In this document: in pieces, positions 6,975-12,931 of the stretch
How the letters are laid out: every line of letters starts with the position of its first letter
Numbering within the stretch: the stretch's first letter is position 1
Virus record (IMG/VR): IMGVR_UViG_3300020428_000122
Location: 1 to 20,251 of that record
Length of the DNA: 20,251 nucleotides
Origin: a virus
Strand: one strand, 5' to 3'
The notes under the pieces: model-generated
The model's database searches: none
Seen by the model: the letters and a program-made list of their open reading frames with translations, nothing else
Told to the model about the DNA's origin: nothing
Position numbers and translations under genes: made by a program

Positions 6975-7658
6975 TCAAATGTATTTATCGGCAATTCCGT
7001 ACTGAATTGCTTCCTCTGCAGATAAATAGATGTTAACTCTCTTATCTAACAGTTTCTTGAGAGATCTTTTTGTAAAACTTGTCTCTGAGATTAATACTTC
7101 TACATATCGGGACTCCATTGCCTCGATGGATTCGAGGTCGGCAGCCATCGAGGGGAGAGAGCCTGCGATGCCGCCGGCGACATGATGAATCATTACCCTG
7201 CAGTTCTTGCCAATGCGGCGTTCGCCCTTTGTACCCGAAGCTAGGAGCAGTACTCCAGCTGACATTACTTTCCCCATGCCATAAGTGTGGATAGGAGTTT
7301 CTTCCTGCACAGATTTCATAACGTCATAAATCGCGAACATATCATCGGCATTCCCGCCATATGTTGAAATCATAAAGTCGATGCCGTGTACGAAGCGCTC
7401 GACTTCTTTACACTCGGCGTCGTCTGGGTTTACTGGTACGATCTCTTCACTATTGAGCGACATCGAGATCAATTCTTCGATAATCTTCTCACTCTGCTCA
7501 TCGCAAACCTCACCAAATAGCTTCACAGACCGGGTTGCTCGGCCGCCTCCCATACCAAAACCGGGCAACATCGGTGTAGGCATGATAATAATCTTACTTT
7601 TCTCTGTATCTTCTGCTAACTCGGCAAGTTGCTCCAAATTCTGCTGTTCTTTTGTCAT
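6975..7658 (-). CDS. ClpP-like serine protease, phage type
   Basis: The 227-residue protein follows the ClpP fold. It has STYGGNADDMFAIYD (oxyanion region, 98-112), the nucleophile S133 in GKVMSAGVLLLASG, H158 in VMIHHVAGG, and the closing LSAEEAIQYGIAD block. The position of the catalytic aspartate (E. coli D171) is asparagine, N209, a feature I recall in related phage ClpPs. The first 45 residues are an acidic extension and then a glycine-rich loop. No ClpX/ClpA partner is in the window. It could act in capsid maturation or in degrading host proteins, with or without host ATPases. ATG at 7656-7658 follows GAGGT at seven bases. The gene begins a new unit after the terminator at 7731-7760. 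Confidence 0.9.
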   Translation of the reverse strand: MTKEQQNLEQLAELAEDTEKSKIIIMPTPMLPGFGMGGGRATRSVKLFGEVCDEQSEKIIEELISMSLNSEEIVPVNPDDAECKEVERFVHGIDFMISTYGGNADDMFAIYDVMKSVQEETPIHTYGMGKVMSAGVLLLASGTKGERRIGKNCRVMIHHVAGGIAGSLPSMAADLESIEAMESRYVEVLISETSFTKRSLKKLLDKRVNIYLSAEEAIQYGIADKYI

Positions 7659-7730
7659 TGGGTGTACCTCAATATCGTGCGGTTCGAACTCTTTGCACGT
7701 ATATTAACTAGTCGTGAAGAACTGTTTTAT

Positions 7731-7760
7731 CGAAAAAACAAAGGCCGCGTGAACGCGGCC
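7731..7760 (-). terminator. Rho-independent terminator
   Basis: Read on the minus strand, GGCCGCG (7754-7760) pairs perfectly with CGCGGCC (7743-7749) around a 4-nt loop, followed by TTTGTTTTTT (7733-7742). It lies 27 nt after the stop of the acidic protein gene at 7788 and should end that transcript. The plus-strand side has a weaker T-run at 7765-7772, so some bidirectional function is possible. Confidence 0.9.
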
Positions 7761-7787
7761 CTCGTATTTTTTGGGAGTTGTATAATA

Positions 7788-8393
7788 CTACTTTGATGTA
7801 TGGCTTCGAATACGTTTTGCGACGCGTCGGACGATGCGCTCTACAAGCTCGTCTTCTAAGGCTGGACCTTCCTCACCGGGAATCTCATCAGATAACTCGG
7901 CTTCAAGATCCGCGGGCTCTTCCTCCGGGGCGTCCAGATCCATTCCATCTTCCGGTGCTAGATCTAGGTCGGCCTCTTCGGAGCCCTCCTGCTCAACAGA
8001 AAGGTCAAGTTCCGGAATTGCAGCTTCAAGCTCCTGCTCCATAGCACCGAGCGCTGACGCCAGAGCATCCTCGACTTGGGCTACAACTTCAGGCGGCAGA
8101 GATTCGCCAGCAGCGTCGTCCATAGCTGGCTCGTCTTCGATTCCCAAATCTACATCCATAGCCGGCTCCTCTTCGGCGCCAAGGTCCATAGCGTCTTCGG
8201 GGCCCTCGTCTCCGGGAAGTTCATCTTCCAGAGGCTCTTCCTCTTCTTCTGCGATGGTCGGAAAATAGCCGGCCTCGTTGAGGCCGTCAACAAAGCCGTC
8301 TGATAGACTGCCCAGTGTTGCTAGCTTCATAAATCTACGAACTTGCGTTTCGTTTAAAAGTGTTTTTTTGCTCATTTTAGATGAATCTCCCAT
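7788..8393 (-). CDS. Very acidic low-complexity protein, probably virion core
   Basis: From the ATG at 8391-8393 the protein has 202 residues; ATG at 8373-8375 (MSKKTLLNETQVRRFMKLA) is an equally likely start. After a basic amphipathic N-terminus, residues 50-180 are dominated by E, D, P, A and L, with repeated units such as DLGAEEEPAMD and DLGIEDEPAMD. The C-terminus is again basic (LVERIVRRVAKRIRSH). This basic-acidic-basic layout fits a scaffold or internal virion protein. I recall similar N-termini in marine phages. The longer frame back to 8450 would begin inside the conserved upstream motif and lacks a ribosome site. A strong terminator follows. Confidence 0.75.
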   Translation of the reverse strand: MGDSSKMSKKTLLNETQVRRFMKLATLGSLSDGFVDGLNEAGYFPTIAEEEEEPLEDELPGDEGPEDAMDLGAEEEPAMDVDLGIEDEPAMDDAAGESLPPEVVAQVEDALASALGAMEQELEAAIPELDLSVEQEGSEEADLDLAPEDGMDLDAPEEEPADLEAELSDEIPGEEGPALEDELVERIVRRVAKRIRSHTSK

Positions 8394-8420
8394 TATATAT
8401 TTTCTTTTCGGATGAACATA

Positions 8421-8438
8421 GTGTATTGTATAATACAC
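8421..8438. repeat. Perfect inverted repeat upstream of the acidic-protein gene
   Basis: GTGTATT and AATACAC, 7-bp perfect arms, flank a 4-nt centre. The repeat lies 28 nt before the ATG at 8391-8393 and 9 nt after the shared motif at 8448-8462. It could be an operator or a 5' mRNA hairpin; no T-run follows, so it is not a terminator. Confidence 0.55.
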
Positions 8439-8447
8439 CCAAATCAA

Positions 8448-8462
8448 CATTAGTAAATAGTA
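8448..8462 (-). promoter_or_regulatory. Recurrent 15-nt intergenic motif, copy C
   Basis: On the minus strand this reads TACTATTTACTAATG, matching the copies at 301-315 and 14943-14957 at 13 of 15 positions. It lies in the gap between the sigma4-like gene and the acidic-protein gene, about 54 nt before the ATG at 8391-8393. The internal palindrome of the other copies is broken here, which argues that the conserved direction is toward the minus-strand gene. Confidence 0.4.
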
Positions 8463-8491
8463 CGAACTTTTGCTAAATGCTGTTCGTTGTG

Positions 8492-8758
8492 CTAAAAATC
8501 AAAAATCTTTCGCTTCTTGAGCTTTTCTAAAGCCTTTTGTTCAATCTGCTTAACTCTAGATAGTGACAAACCCATTCTTTTTGCTGTCTCTGCCAAAGTT
8601 AATGAGCCGTGTTCCCATACGGTCACATTTGTACAATTTCTGTCTTCTGGATAGTCCTGCCATAATCGGCAATTGCATCTGTCGCAATTCTTGTCTTCCT
8701 TAATCAGATTCATCCAAGCGCCACAAGAAGGCTCATTTTGTTTATTCTTCTGTTTCAT
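8492..8758 (-). CDS. Sigma-region-4-like small protein with cysteine cluster
   Basis: The second half of this 88-residue protein, LTLAETAKRMGLSLSRVKQIEQKALEKLKKR (53-83), matches the helix-turn-helix of sigma70 region 4, which binds the -35 element and the beta-flap. Regions 2 and 3 are absent. The first half holds five cysteines (12, 25, 28, 30, 42), including CDRCNC, likely a zinc-binding knuckle. By analogy with T4 gp33 or other small phage co-activators it may redirect host RNA polymerase; that is inference. The start overlaps the preceding stop as ATGA, so it is translationally coupled to the ribbon-helix-helix-like protein. Confidence 0.8.
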   Translation of the reverse strand: MKQKNKQNEPSCGAWMNLIKEDKNCDRCNCRLWQDYPEDRNCTNVTVWEHGSLTLAETAKRMGLSLSRVKQIEQKALEKLKKRKIFDF

Positions 8759-9093
8759 AGCTCGGGGTGCTCCTGTTCAATTAGGTCGAAGATATCAGAC
8801 ACTTCAGCCTCCCTAAGTCCATGAGTCTCTTCCGCTTCTCTTCCTTTTTCTATCATCTTGTTCATTTTCTTTCTCTGAGTGGCGGACTGTGTTCCCGCTT
8901 CTTGTTTATAGTTATCGATAAATGCTAACAAATCCGAGTCTTTATTCAAATAACCAGTTATCATCATTCGAAAAAACGCCGATTGTGTTAGTCCGTCATG
9001 CTGCAGCCGGATCTTCAGGTCTGCGTGGCGCTTGTCATTATCATAGAAGATGACTTTTTTATCATTCGGGCCGTATTCTTCAAACTCAGCCAT
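8755..9093 (-). CDS. Ribbon-helix-helix-like small protein
   Basis: In this 112-residue protein, the segment RHADLKIRLQHDG (22-34) followed by LTQSAFFRMMITGYLNKD (35-52) looks like the strand-helix-helix of an Arc/CopG-type DNA-binding protein. A long charged helix (60-95) and an acidic end, DIFDLIEQEHPEL, follow. I recall close relatives in many marine phages without known function. The ATG at 9091-9093 has AAGG at six bases and overlaps the GMPR/IMPDH gene by 8 nt. Coupling to the sigma4-like gene suggests a joint regulatory role. Confidence 0.75.
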   Translation of the reverse strand: MAEFEEYGPNDKKVIFYDNDKRHADLKIRLQHDGLTQSAFFRMMITGYLNKDSDLLAFIDNYKQEAGTQSATQRKKMNKMIEKGREAEETHGLREAEVSDIFDLIEQEHPEL

Positions 9094-10114
9094 ATCGAAC
9101 CTTAATGTGAGTCGAGCTTTCCACTTGGCCGGCGGGGGTCTGTTGAATCAACTGGCACTTTGCGGCGAACTCGCTGAGATTGTGTGCGCCGGTATAAGAG
9201 AATCCGCTGCGAATTCCGTTATCTAGCTGCTGGAGGATGGGCACTACCGAGCCTCGATAAGGCAACATGCTCGCGACACCCTCCAGTGAAGATGTTCTGC
9301 CTCGCCAGCTAAGCTGCGCTTCTGCTGAAGCCATGCCACGATACTCTTTATACTTCTGGCCATCCATCGAAATGATACGGCCTGGGCACTCGTCTGTGCC
9401 TGCTAGAAGAGATCCCAGCATAACGAAGTCTGCGCCGGCAGCGAGGGATTTTACAATGTCGCCGCTGTTTTTGATTCCGCCATCGGCAATCAGTTTCACG
9501 CCATACTCATCTGCCACTGCAGAGCAGTCTAGAATAGATTGGAACGTGGGCATGCCGTGGCCTGTTTGAATGCGAGTTGAGCAGATGGAACCTCCGCCGA
9601 TGCCGACGCGAATGCTGTTGGCTCCCCACTTTGCTAGATCCTGGACTGCTTCGGGAGTGGCGACATTGCCAGCCATCAAGTGTATCTTTTTAGCTTGGGC
9701 AGTTGGCACGATGGCGGCCAACGTCTTCTGCACTAAGGAGTGGTGACCATGCGCAACATCGATACATAAAACGTCGGCGCCGGCAGCCATAAGAGCGTGC
9801 GCACGTACGATGGCTTCGTCACCAGTGCCGATTGCGGCGCCGACAGCGGAAGAGTCGTCCTTTTTTACATCCATAACGGTCTGGACCTGTTCAATGGTGT
9901 CCATGTAGCGGTGGATAATTGCCATGCCTCCCATCCGAGAAATAACTGTCGCCATTTCAAATCCGCTCACTGTGTCCATAGGACTGGCTATGATGGGCAG
10001 GGTTAGTTCAAGGTCAGGTGACAATCGTGAGGATATATCAATCTGCCGGCGGCTCTTAATATCACTATACTGTGGTTGCAAGAGCACATCGTCGTATGAT
10101 AGTGTTTTTCTCAT
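9086..10114 (-). CDS. IMP dehydrogenase / GMP reductase family enzyme
   Basis: The 342-residue TIM-barrel protein has the catalytic loop GIGGGSICSTR with nucleophile C178. It also has the IMP-binding blocks ADGGIKNSGDIVKSLAAGADFVMLGS and YRGMAS, and the ending SGFSYTGA. The CBS domains of normal IMP dehydrogenase are absent, and its flap Arg-Tyr pair (418-419 in bacterial enzymes) is not seen near GRTSSLEGV. The short length and missing RY favour GMP reductase (GMP to IMP), though the sequence also keeps IMPDH-like features. It would shift guanine/adenine nucleotide pools during phage replication. The start ATG at 10112-10114 matches the family N-terminus MRKTLSYDDVLLQP and overlaps the previous stop as ATGA. 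Confidence 0.9.
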   Translation of the reverse strand: MRKTLSYDDVLLQPQYSDIKSRRQIDISSRLSPDLELTLPIIASPMDTVSGFEMATVISRMGGMAIIHRYMDTIEQVQTVMDVKKDDSSAVGAAIGTGDEAIVRAHALMAAGADVLCIDVAHGHHSLVQKTLAAIVPTAQAKKIHLMAGNVATPEAVQDLAKWGANSIRVGIGGGSICSTRIQTGHGMPTFQSILDCSAVADEYGVKLIADGGIKNSGDIVKSLAAGADFVMLGSLLAGTDECPGRIISMDGQKYKEYRGMASAEAQLSWRGRTSSLEGVASMLPYRGSVVPILQQLDNGIRSGFSYTGAHNLSEFAAKCQLIQQTPAGQVESSTHIKVRYG

Positions 10115-10425
10115 TGTTCTTCTTCCGTGGTAGACTCGGGTGGTGGCGCGAATCTCTCCGCCATCGACTCTACAATATTGATAGCCTTCTGCCAACAATC
10201 GGGGCAATACAAGTTTACTTTTTCTTCTGCTTCTCTGACTGCCACATGCCAAGTTGCAACCATATCTCGGTCTGTCTTATCAAATGGGGTGTGGCATGTC
10301 AAGCACTCGTCAGGGAGATGACCGAAGAGCGCGACCTTCTGGCCGATGTCGGTATTCGCCTTTTTGGCCTTCTTTATCGATTGCCGGCGAAGTGCGTCGT
10401 CGGCCCGGCGCTGCTTTCTATTCAC
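10111..10425 (-). CDS. Small zinc-finger-like protein
   Basis: From GTG at 10423-10425 the protein is 104 residues. It has a very basic start (NRKQRRADDALRRQSIKKAKK), then CLTC (41-44) and CPDC (74-77), a likely single zinc site with two CxxC knuckles. An acidic tail follows. I prefer this GTG because it overlaps the upstream stop by 8 nt, has GAGG nine bases before it, and yields the N-terminus I recall in related phage proteins. The longer frame would overlap the upstream gene by 164 nt. Nucleic-acid binding is plausible; function is unknown. Confidence 0.75.
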   Translation of the reverse strand: MNRKQRRADDALRRQSIKKAKKANTDIGQKVALFGHLPDECLTCHTPFDKTDRDMVATWHVAVREAEEKVNLYCPDCWQKAINIVESMAERFAPPPESTTEEEQ

Positions 10426-10759
10426 TTGCTCTTGCCTCAGTGGAGGGCCGGATTCGGCGAGACTCGACGGTCGCATCCGTAATCGTTCCTGGGGATTCTT
10501 CTTCCTCTTCTGTTTCCTCGACTTCAACCTCTGTTGTGGGTTGCAGGGCCTGGTTCCCGGCAGCGAGAATATCTGGTGCATACTGTTGAAGAGTCAGCAT
10601 TGCACCCTCTAACTGTGCCAACTGCGCAGCCAGGGTCGATATTTGGTTTACATCTTCGGCCGTGGTTGGACGGCGGGCGATGTCTTTCATTCGACCTAGG
10701 CGTTCGAAGGCCTGTGAGCGAAGGTATAAAATTGCGGCTTGCATCGTTTCGTCTGTCAT
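10418..10759 (-). CDS. Unknown helical protein with acidic tail
   Basis: Residues 1-70 of this 113-residue protein are predicted helical (AAILYLRSQAFERLGRMKDIA, then ISTLAAQLAQLEGAMLTLQQY). The tail from about 75 is acidic and threonine-rich, probably disordered. No domain is recognised. The ATG at 10757-10759 has AAGGAG seven bases upstream, the best ribosome site in this part of the window. It is coupled by overlap to the zinc-finger-like gene downstream. Confidence 0.75.
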   Translation of the reverse strand: MTDETMQAAILYLRSQAFERLGRMKDIARRPTTAEDVNQISTLAAQLAQLEGAMLTLQQYAPDILAAGNQALQPTTEVEVEETEEEEESPGTITDATVESRRIRPSTEARASE

Positions 10760-10790
10760 GTGTTTACTCCTTATTGTCTTTTACTTATTA

Positions 10791-11267
10791 CTAACGGTTC
10801 ATTGCGCCGAAGATTTGTTGGCCAGCATGGCTTCCATCAAATACAATCACGGCTGAGGGGAACGGGGCGCAGTTCTTAGCTGCTCCGAATTTGAGTCGAC
10901 CCTTGACGAAGTGCACCTCTGCTGCCTTCATAACATAGGAATGCCAGTACTTTGTATCGGTCCTTGCCGGGATCAACATTACTACTCGGGAATTCTCATT
11001 CTTTGCTGTATTGTAGGCCTTCTCGATCCACTTCTCAATACCTCGCCCATAAGGGGGGTTGACAAACACTGTGTGGCCAGTCCAATCTTTGGATAGTCCG
11101 TCCTCAATCTCCGTGTAGAAGTTTGCACACTTTGTATTGTGGGTGCTTGCGCAGGGATCTAGATCGAACGGTCCATATCTCCAATTGAGTTTATCAAAGA
11201 AGTCTTGAGGGGTTGCCCAATCTCCTGTTTTCGAGGAAAACATTACTTTTTGTACATTACTATTCAT
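10791..11267 (-). CDS. Phage DNA N6-adenine methyltransferase
   Basis: The 158-residue protein fits the phage Dam-like family (PF05869). It opens with DWATPQDFFDKLN and FDLDPCAS, carries the catalytic NPPY at 70-73 (FVNPPYGRG), and has VVMLIPARTDTKYWHSYV and KGRLKFG blocks in the usual order. It should transfer a methyl group from SAM to adenine N6 in DNA, protecting phage DNA from host restriction or marking it. The start overlaps the DUF3310 gene by 8 nt, with AAGG six to seven bases before the ATG. This is the intact adenine methyltransferase here, in contrast to the degenerate D12 homologue at 664-1437. Confidence 0.93.
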   Translation of the reverse strand: MNSNVQKVMFSSKTGDWATPQDFFDKLNWRYGPFDLDPCASTHNTKCANFYTEIEDGLSKDWTGHTVFVNPPYGRGIEKWIEKAYNTAKNENSRVVMLIPARTDTKYWHSYVMKAAEVHFVKGRLKFGAAKNCAPFPSAVIVFDGSHAGQQIFGAMNR

Positions 11268-11472
11268 TTGTTACCTTTTGTATTAATCTGGACAAATACC
11301 AGTGGGCCTTTTTCAAGTCCTGCAGGGCTTCGCCTTTGTGTCGTGAGCGGGCAACATACTTAATCACATTGCCCTCGCAGAAGTTTAGATCCCAATCCTC
11401 AATCGCATCTATAACTTCAATCTTTCCTTGGTTATAATGCGAAGGGTGATCAACCATCTCCCTCCTAGGCAT
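11260..11472 (-). CDS. DUF3310 family protein
   Basis: Across its 70 residues the protein shows the whole DUF3310 pattern: VDHPSHYNQGKIEVIDAIE, then FCEGNVIKYVARSRHKG, and DLKKAHWYLSRLI. The family is common in phages, sometimes called SaV-like nucleotide kinases in databases, but no kinase motif is visible and its role is unproven. The ATG at 11470-11472 overlaps the dUTPase stop by 8 nt and has GGGAAG five bases upstream. The Met at codon 6 is close behind AGGAGG and is an alternative start. Confidence 0.9.
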   Translation of the reverse strand: MPRREMVDHPSHYNQGKIEVIDAIEDWDLNFCEGNVIKYVARSRHKGEALQDLKKAHWYLSRLIQKVTNE

Positions 11473-11926
11473 CGGTGCTTCCCAGGGCCCCTGAGCCGCG
11501 GTTACTAATTGTCATCGGCTCCGCATAGAGCGCGTCTTGGGAGCGCTCTGTGGGTCGGAAATGCACCACGGGCGTCATCACAAGTTGTGCGATTTTCATG
11601 TTTTTCTCGATAAGCTGCCGATCTCGACCTACATTATGTAGGTTTACGAATACCTCGCCATCATAACCAGAATCAACTACACACGCGCCCACTAGTAGGT
11701 GTCGCTTCGCTGCATTTCCGGATCGGTTCTTTACTTCTAACATGTACCCGTGGGGCACTCCAAACTTGAGACCGGTCTGAAATAGACCAGATTCACCGGG
11801 CTCAAGCCACTTGCCAGTAAGAGATGAATCCTCTGGGCAAAAATAAACGTCTAGGCCAGCATCCGAAGGGTTTGCTCGGGTTGGAGTTACGACGTCCTTA
11901 CGGGTCTTATAAAACTCAACAAGCAT
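11465..11926 (-). CDS. dut: dUTPase (deoxyuridine 5'-triphosphate nucleotidohydrolase)
   Basis: The 153-residue protein has all five motifs of trimeric dUTPases: PSDAGLDVY (20-28), NRSGNA (67-72), VVDSGYDGEVFV (83-94), KIAQLVMTPVV (111-121) and RGSGALGSTD (143-152). It hydrolyses dUTP to dUMP and PPi, keeping uracil out of phage DNA and feeding thymidylate synthesis. Motif 3 has D in place of the usual R of YRG, and motif 5 has L where a stacking F is usual. The start is the ATG at 11924-11926 with GAGGA at eight bases; an upstream extension to 12025 would run inside the previous gene. Confidence 0.95.
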   Translation of the reverse strand: MLVEFYKTRKDVVTPTRANPSDAGLDVYFCPEDSSLTGKWLEPGESGLFQTGLKFGVPHGYMLEVKNRSGNAAKRHLLVGACVVDSGYDGEVFVNLHNVGRDRQLIEKNMKIAQLVMTPVVHFRPTERSQDALYAEPMTISNRGSGALGSTDA

Positions 11927-11927
11927 C

Positions 11928-12212
11928 TTAGGAATCCTCTTCCGTATTGTTGTAGGTCGCAGTGCCGCTAGCTGGGCGTACCAGTGCTTCGTACACATCA
12001 TACAATTCGTCCAAATCGATCTCACTCCTCATCAAGCGATACGCCTTTGTTGCGAGGCGCTGTTCAGTCTGAGTGAGCCAACCCTGCCTCTTGAAGTCCA
12101 TTCGAAGATCTCGCTTCTGCTCCTTATAGGGCTCCATCGCATCCTCGATTGTCTTGAGATTACGAATGTACTCAATGATTTTGGCCTTTTTGTCGTCGTC
12201 TAAGTTTAGCAT
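11928..12212 (-). CDS. Unknown all-helical protein
   Basis: The 94-residue protein is charged and predicted almost wholly helical: DDKKAKIIEYIRNLKTIEDAMEPYKEQKRDLRMDF, a QGWLTQTEQR turn, then a second long helix to about residue 80. Similar proteins occur in marine phages from memory; function is unknown. It is the first gene after a consensus promoter, and AGGAG lies five bases before the ATG at 12210-12212. It leads directly, after 1 nt, into dUTPase, so it shares that transcript. Confidence 0.75.
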   Translation of the reverse strand: MLNLDDDKKAKIIEYIRNLKTIEDAMEPYKEQKRDLRMDFKRQGWLTQTEQRLATKAYRLMRSEIDLDELYDVYEALVRPASGTATYNNTEEDS

Positions 12213-12235
12213 TTTTTCTCCTTTGCTATACTATT

Positions 12236-12264
12236 ATTATACTAAAGTTTTGTATGAAAGTCAA
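12236..12264 (-). promoter_or_regulatory. Consensus sigma70-type promoter before the dUTPase operon
   Basis: On the minus strand, TTGACT (12259-12264) and TATAAT (12236-12241) are separated by exactly 17 nt. A direct repeat of TAGTATA covers the -10 and the following bases. It lies about 24 nt upstream of the ATG at 12212, with AGGAG in between, and should drive the helical protein, dUTPase, DUF3310 and methyltransferase genes. Confidence 0.85.
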
Positions 12265-12282
12265 TAGTGATTTTGAATTATA

Positions 12283-12630
12283 TTAGTCGCGCTCGGCTAC
12301 GGTCATGACCATGAAAGGGTCGGTACATAGCGGGGATACATCGCTTGGGATGCTGGATCCAAACGCAATGCCATAAAATTCGTGTGTGATCCACACAGGC
12401 TGCTGTTGGTCTAGCGTTGTAGTGGTGATAGCCGGAGGATCGTCGCAACGCAAGATCGTTCTTCCGTACACGGTCTTATCTACTGTCACTATCGTACAGC
12501 CGGCGGATCTGATATTTGCTAGTGTCGCGTCTAGACACATGCTGCTTGATGGCGTAAACTCAATGCTCGTCGATGGTGTGGTAGTGTGTGCACACCCACC
12601 AAGTAAAGCGAGAAGGATCATCCTATACAT
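12283..12630 (-). CDS. Phage-encoded lipoprotein
   Basis: The 115-residue product starts MYRMILLALLGGC, a short signal peptide ending in the lipobox LGGC, so C13 would be lipidated and the mature protein anchored in a membrane. The remainder is Thr/Ser-rich with three further cysteines (32, 45, 62) before residue 65 and one near residue 101. These could form disulfides in the periplasm. Phage lipoproteins of this size serve in superinfection exclusion or as outer spanins; neither can be chosen here. The ATG follows AAGG at five bases and the previous stop by 1 nt. Confidence 0.75.
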   Translation of the reverse strand: MYRMILLALLGGCAHTTTPSTSIEFTPSSSMCLDATLANIRSAGCTIVTVDKTVYGRTILRCDDPPAITTTTLDQQQPVWITHEFYGIAFGSSIPSDVSPLCTDPFMVMTVAERD

Positions 12631-12631
12631 A

Positions 12632-12880
12632 CTAACCTTTTTTTGTTTGTTTCTTGATTATCTCAAAGTCGAAAACCCAGACATTTGGCTTTTCATTCTT
12701 TTTATATGGTACACCACTTTGGCGTAATTTGTCAACATCTTTTTTATAAATTATTGTTGCGTCCCAGCCTTCAGCACCCCAGCCGACGCCAAAGTTGGCG
12801 TGGCGCTCATCGAGACGAACGTGGACTTCAGGGCCTGCGAAGCTCTTTACTAGGACAATATCGCCTGTTTTGTATTCCAT
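12632..12880 (-). CDS. Unknown small SH3-like protein
   Basis: The 82-residue protein begins GDIVLVKSFAGPEVHVRLDE, resembling a small beta-barrel. It continues with WGAEGWDATIIYKKDVDKL and ends basic (IIKKQTKKG). No family is recognised. The ATG at 12878-12880 has no ribosome site. Its A falls six nt after the -10 of the promoter at 12887-12915, where transcription should begin, so the mRNA may be leaderless. Confidence 0.65.
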   Translation of the reverse strand: MEYKTGDIVLVKSFAGPEVHVRLDERHANFGVGWGAEGWDATIIYKKDVDKLRQSGVPYKKNEKPNVWVFDFEIIKKQTKKG

Positions 12881-12886
12881 TCATAT

Positions 12887-12915
12887 AATATAACAGGTTG
12901 TTAGCTTCGTGTCAA
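12887..12915 (-). promoter_or_regulatory. Sigma70-type promoter, possibly giving a leaderless mRNA
   Basis: On the minus strand, TTGACA (12910-12915) and TATATT (12887-12892) are separated by 17 nt. The first base of the downstream ATG (12880) is separated from the -10 by six nt, the normal position of +1. Confidence 0.75.
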
Positions 12916-12931
12916 GTGTTAATGTGGATTA

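Noticed and set aside
7834-8268. Plus-strand 144-codon serine-rich open frame
   Set aside because: It is the mirror of the acidic low-complexity gene on the minus strand (GAA/GAG/GAC read backwards as TCT/TCC-type codons) and has no ribosome site.
8394-8450. Upstream extension of the acidic protein to 8450
   Set aside because: The extra codons cover the shared motif and the palindrome, and there is no ribosome site; the gap looks regulatory.
8462-8487. Weak inverted repeat ACGAAC/GTTCGT after the sigma4-like gene
   Set aside because: Six-bp arms around a 14-nt loop and no T-run; too weak to call a terminator.
10111-10581. Longer version of the zinc-finger-like gene starting at 10581
   Set aside because: It would overlap the previous gene by 164 nt; the GTG at 10425 has a ribosome site and gives a sensible N-terminus.
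12632-12880. Possible GroES/gp31-like co-chaperonin
   Set aside because: The protein is barrel-like and small but has no mobile loop or GroES motif, and it is far from groEL.
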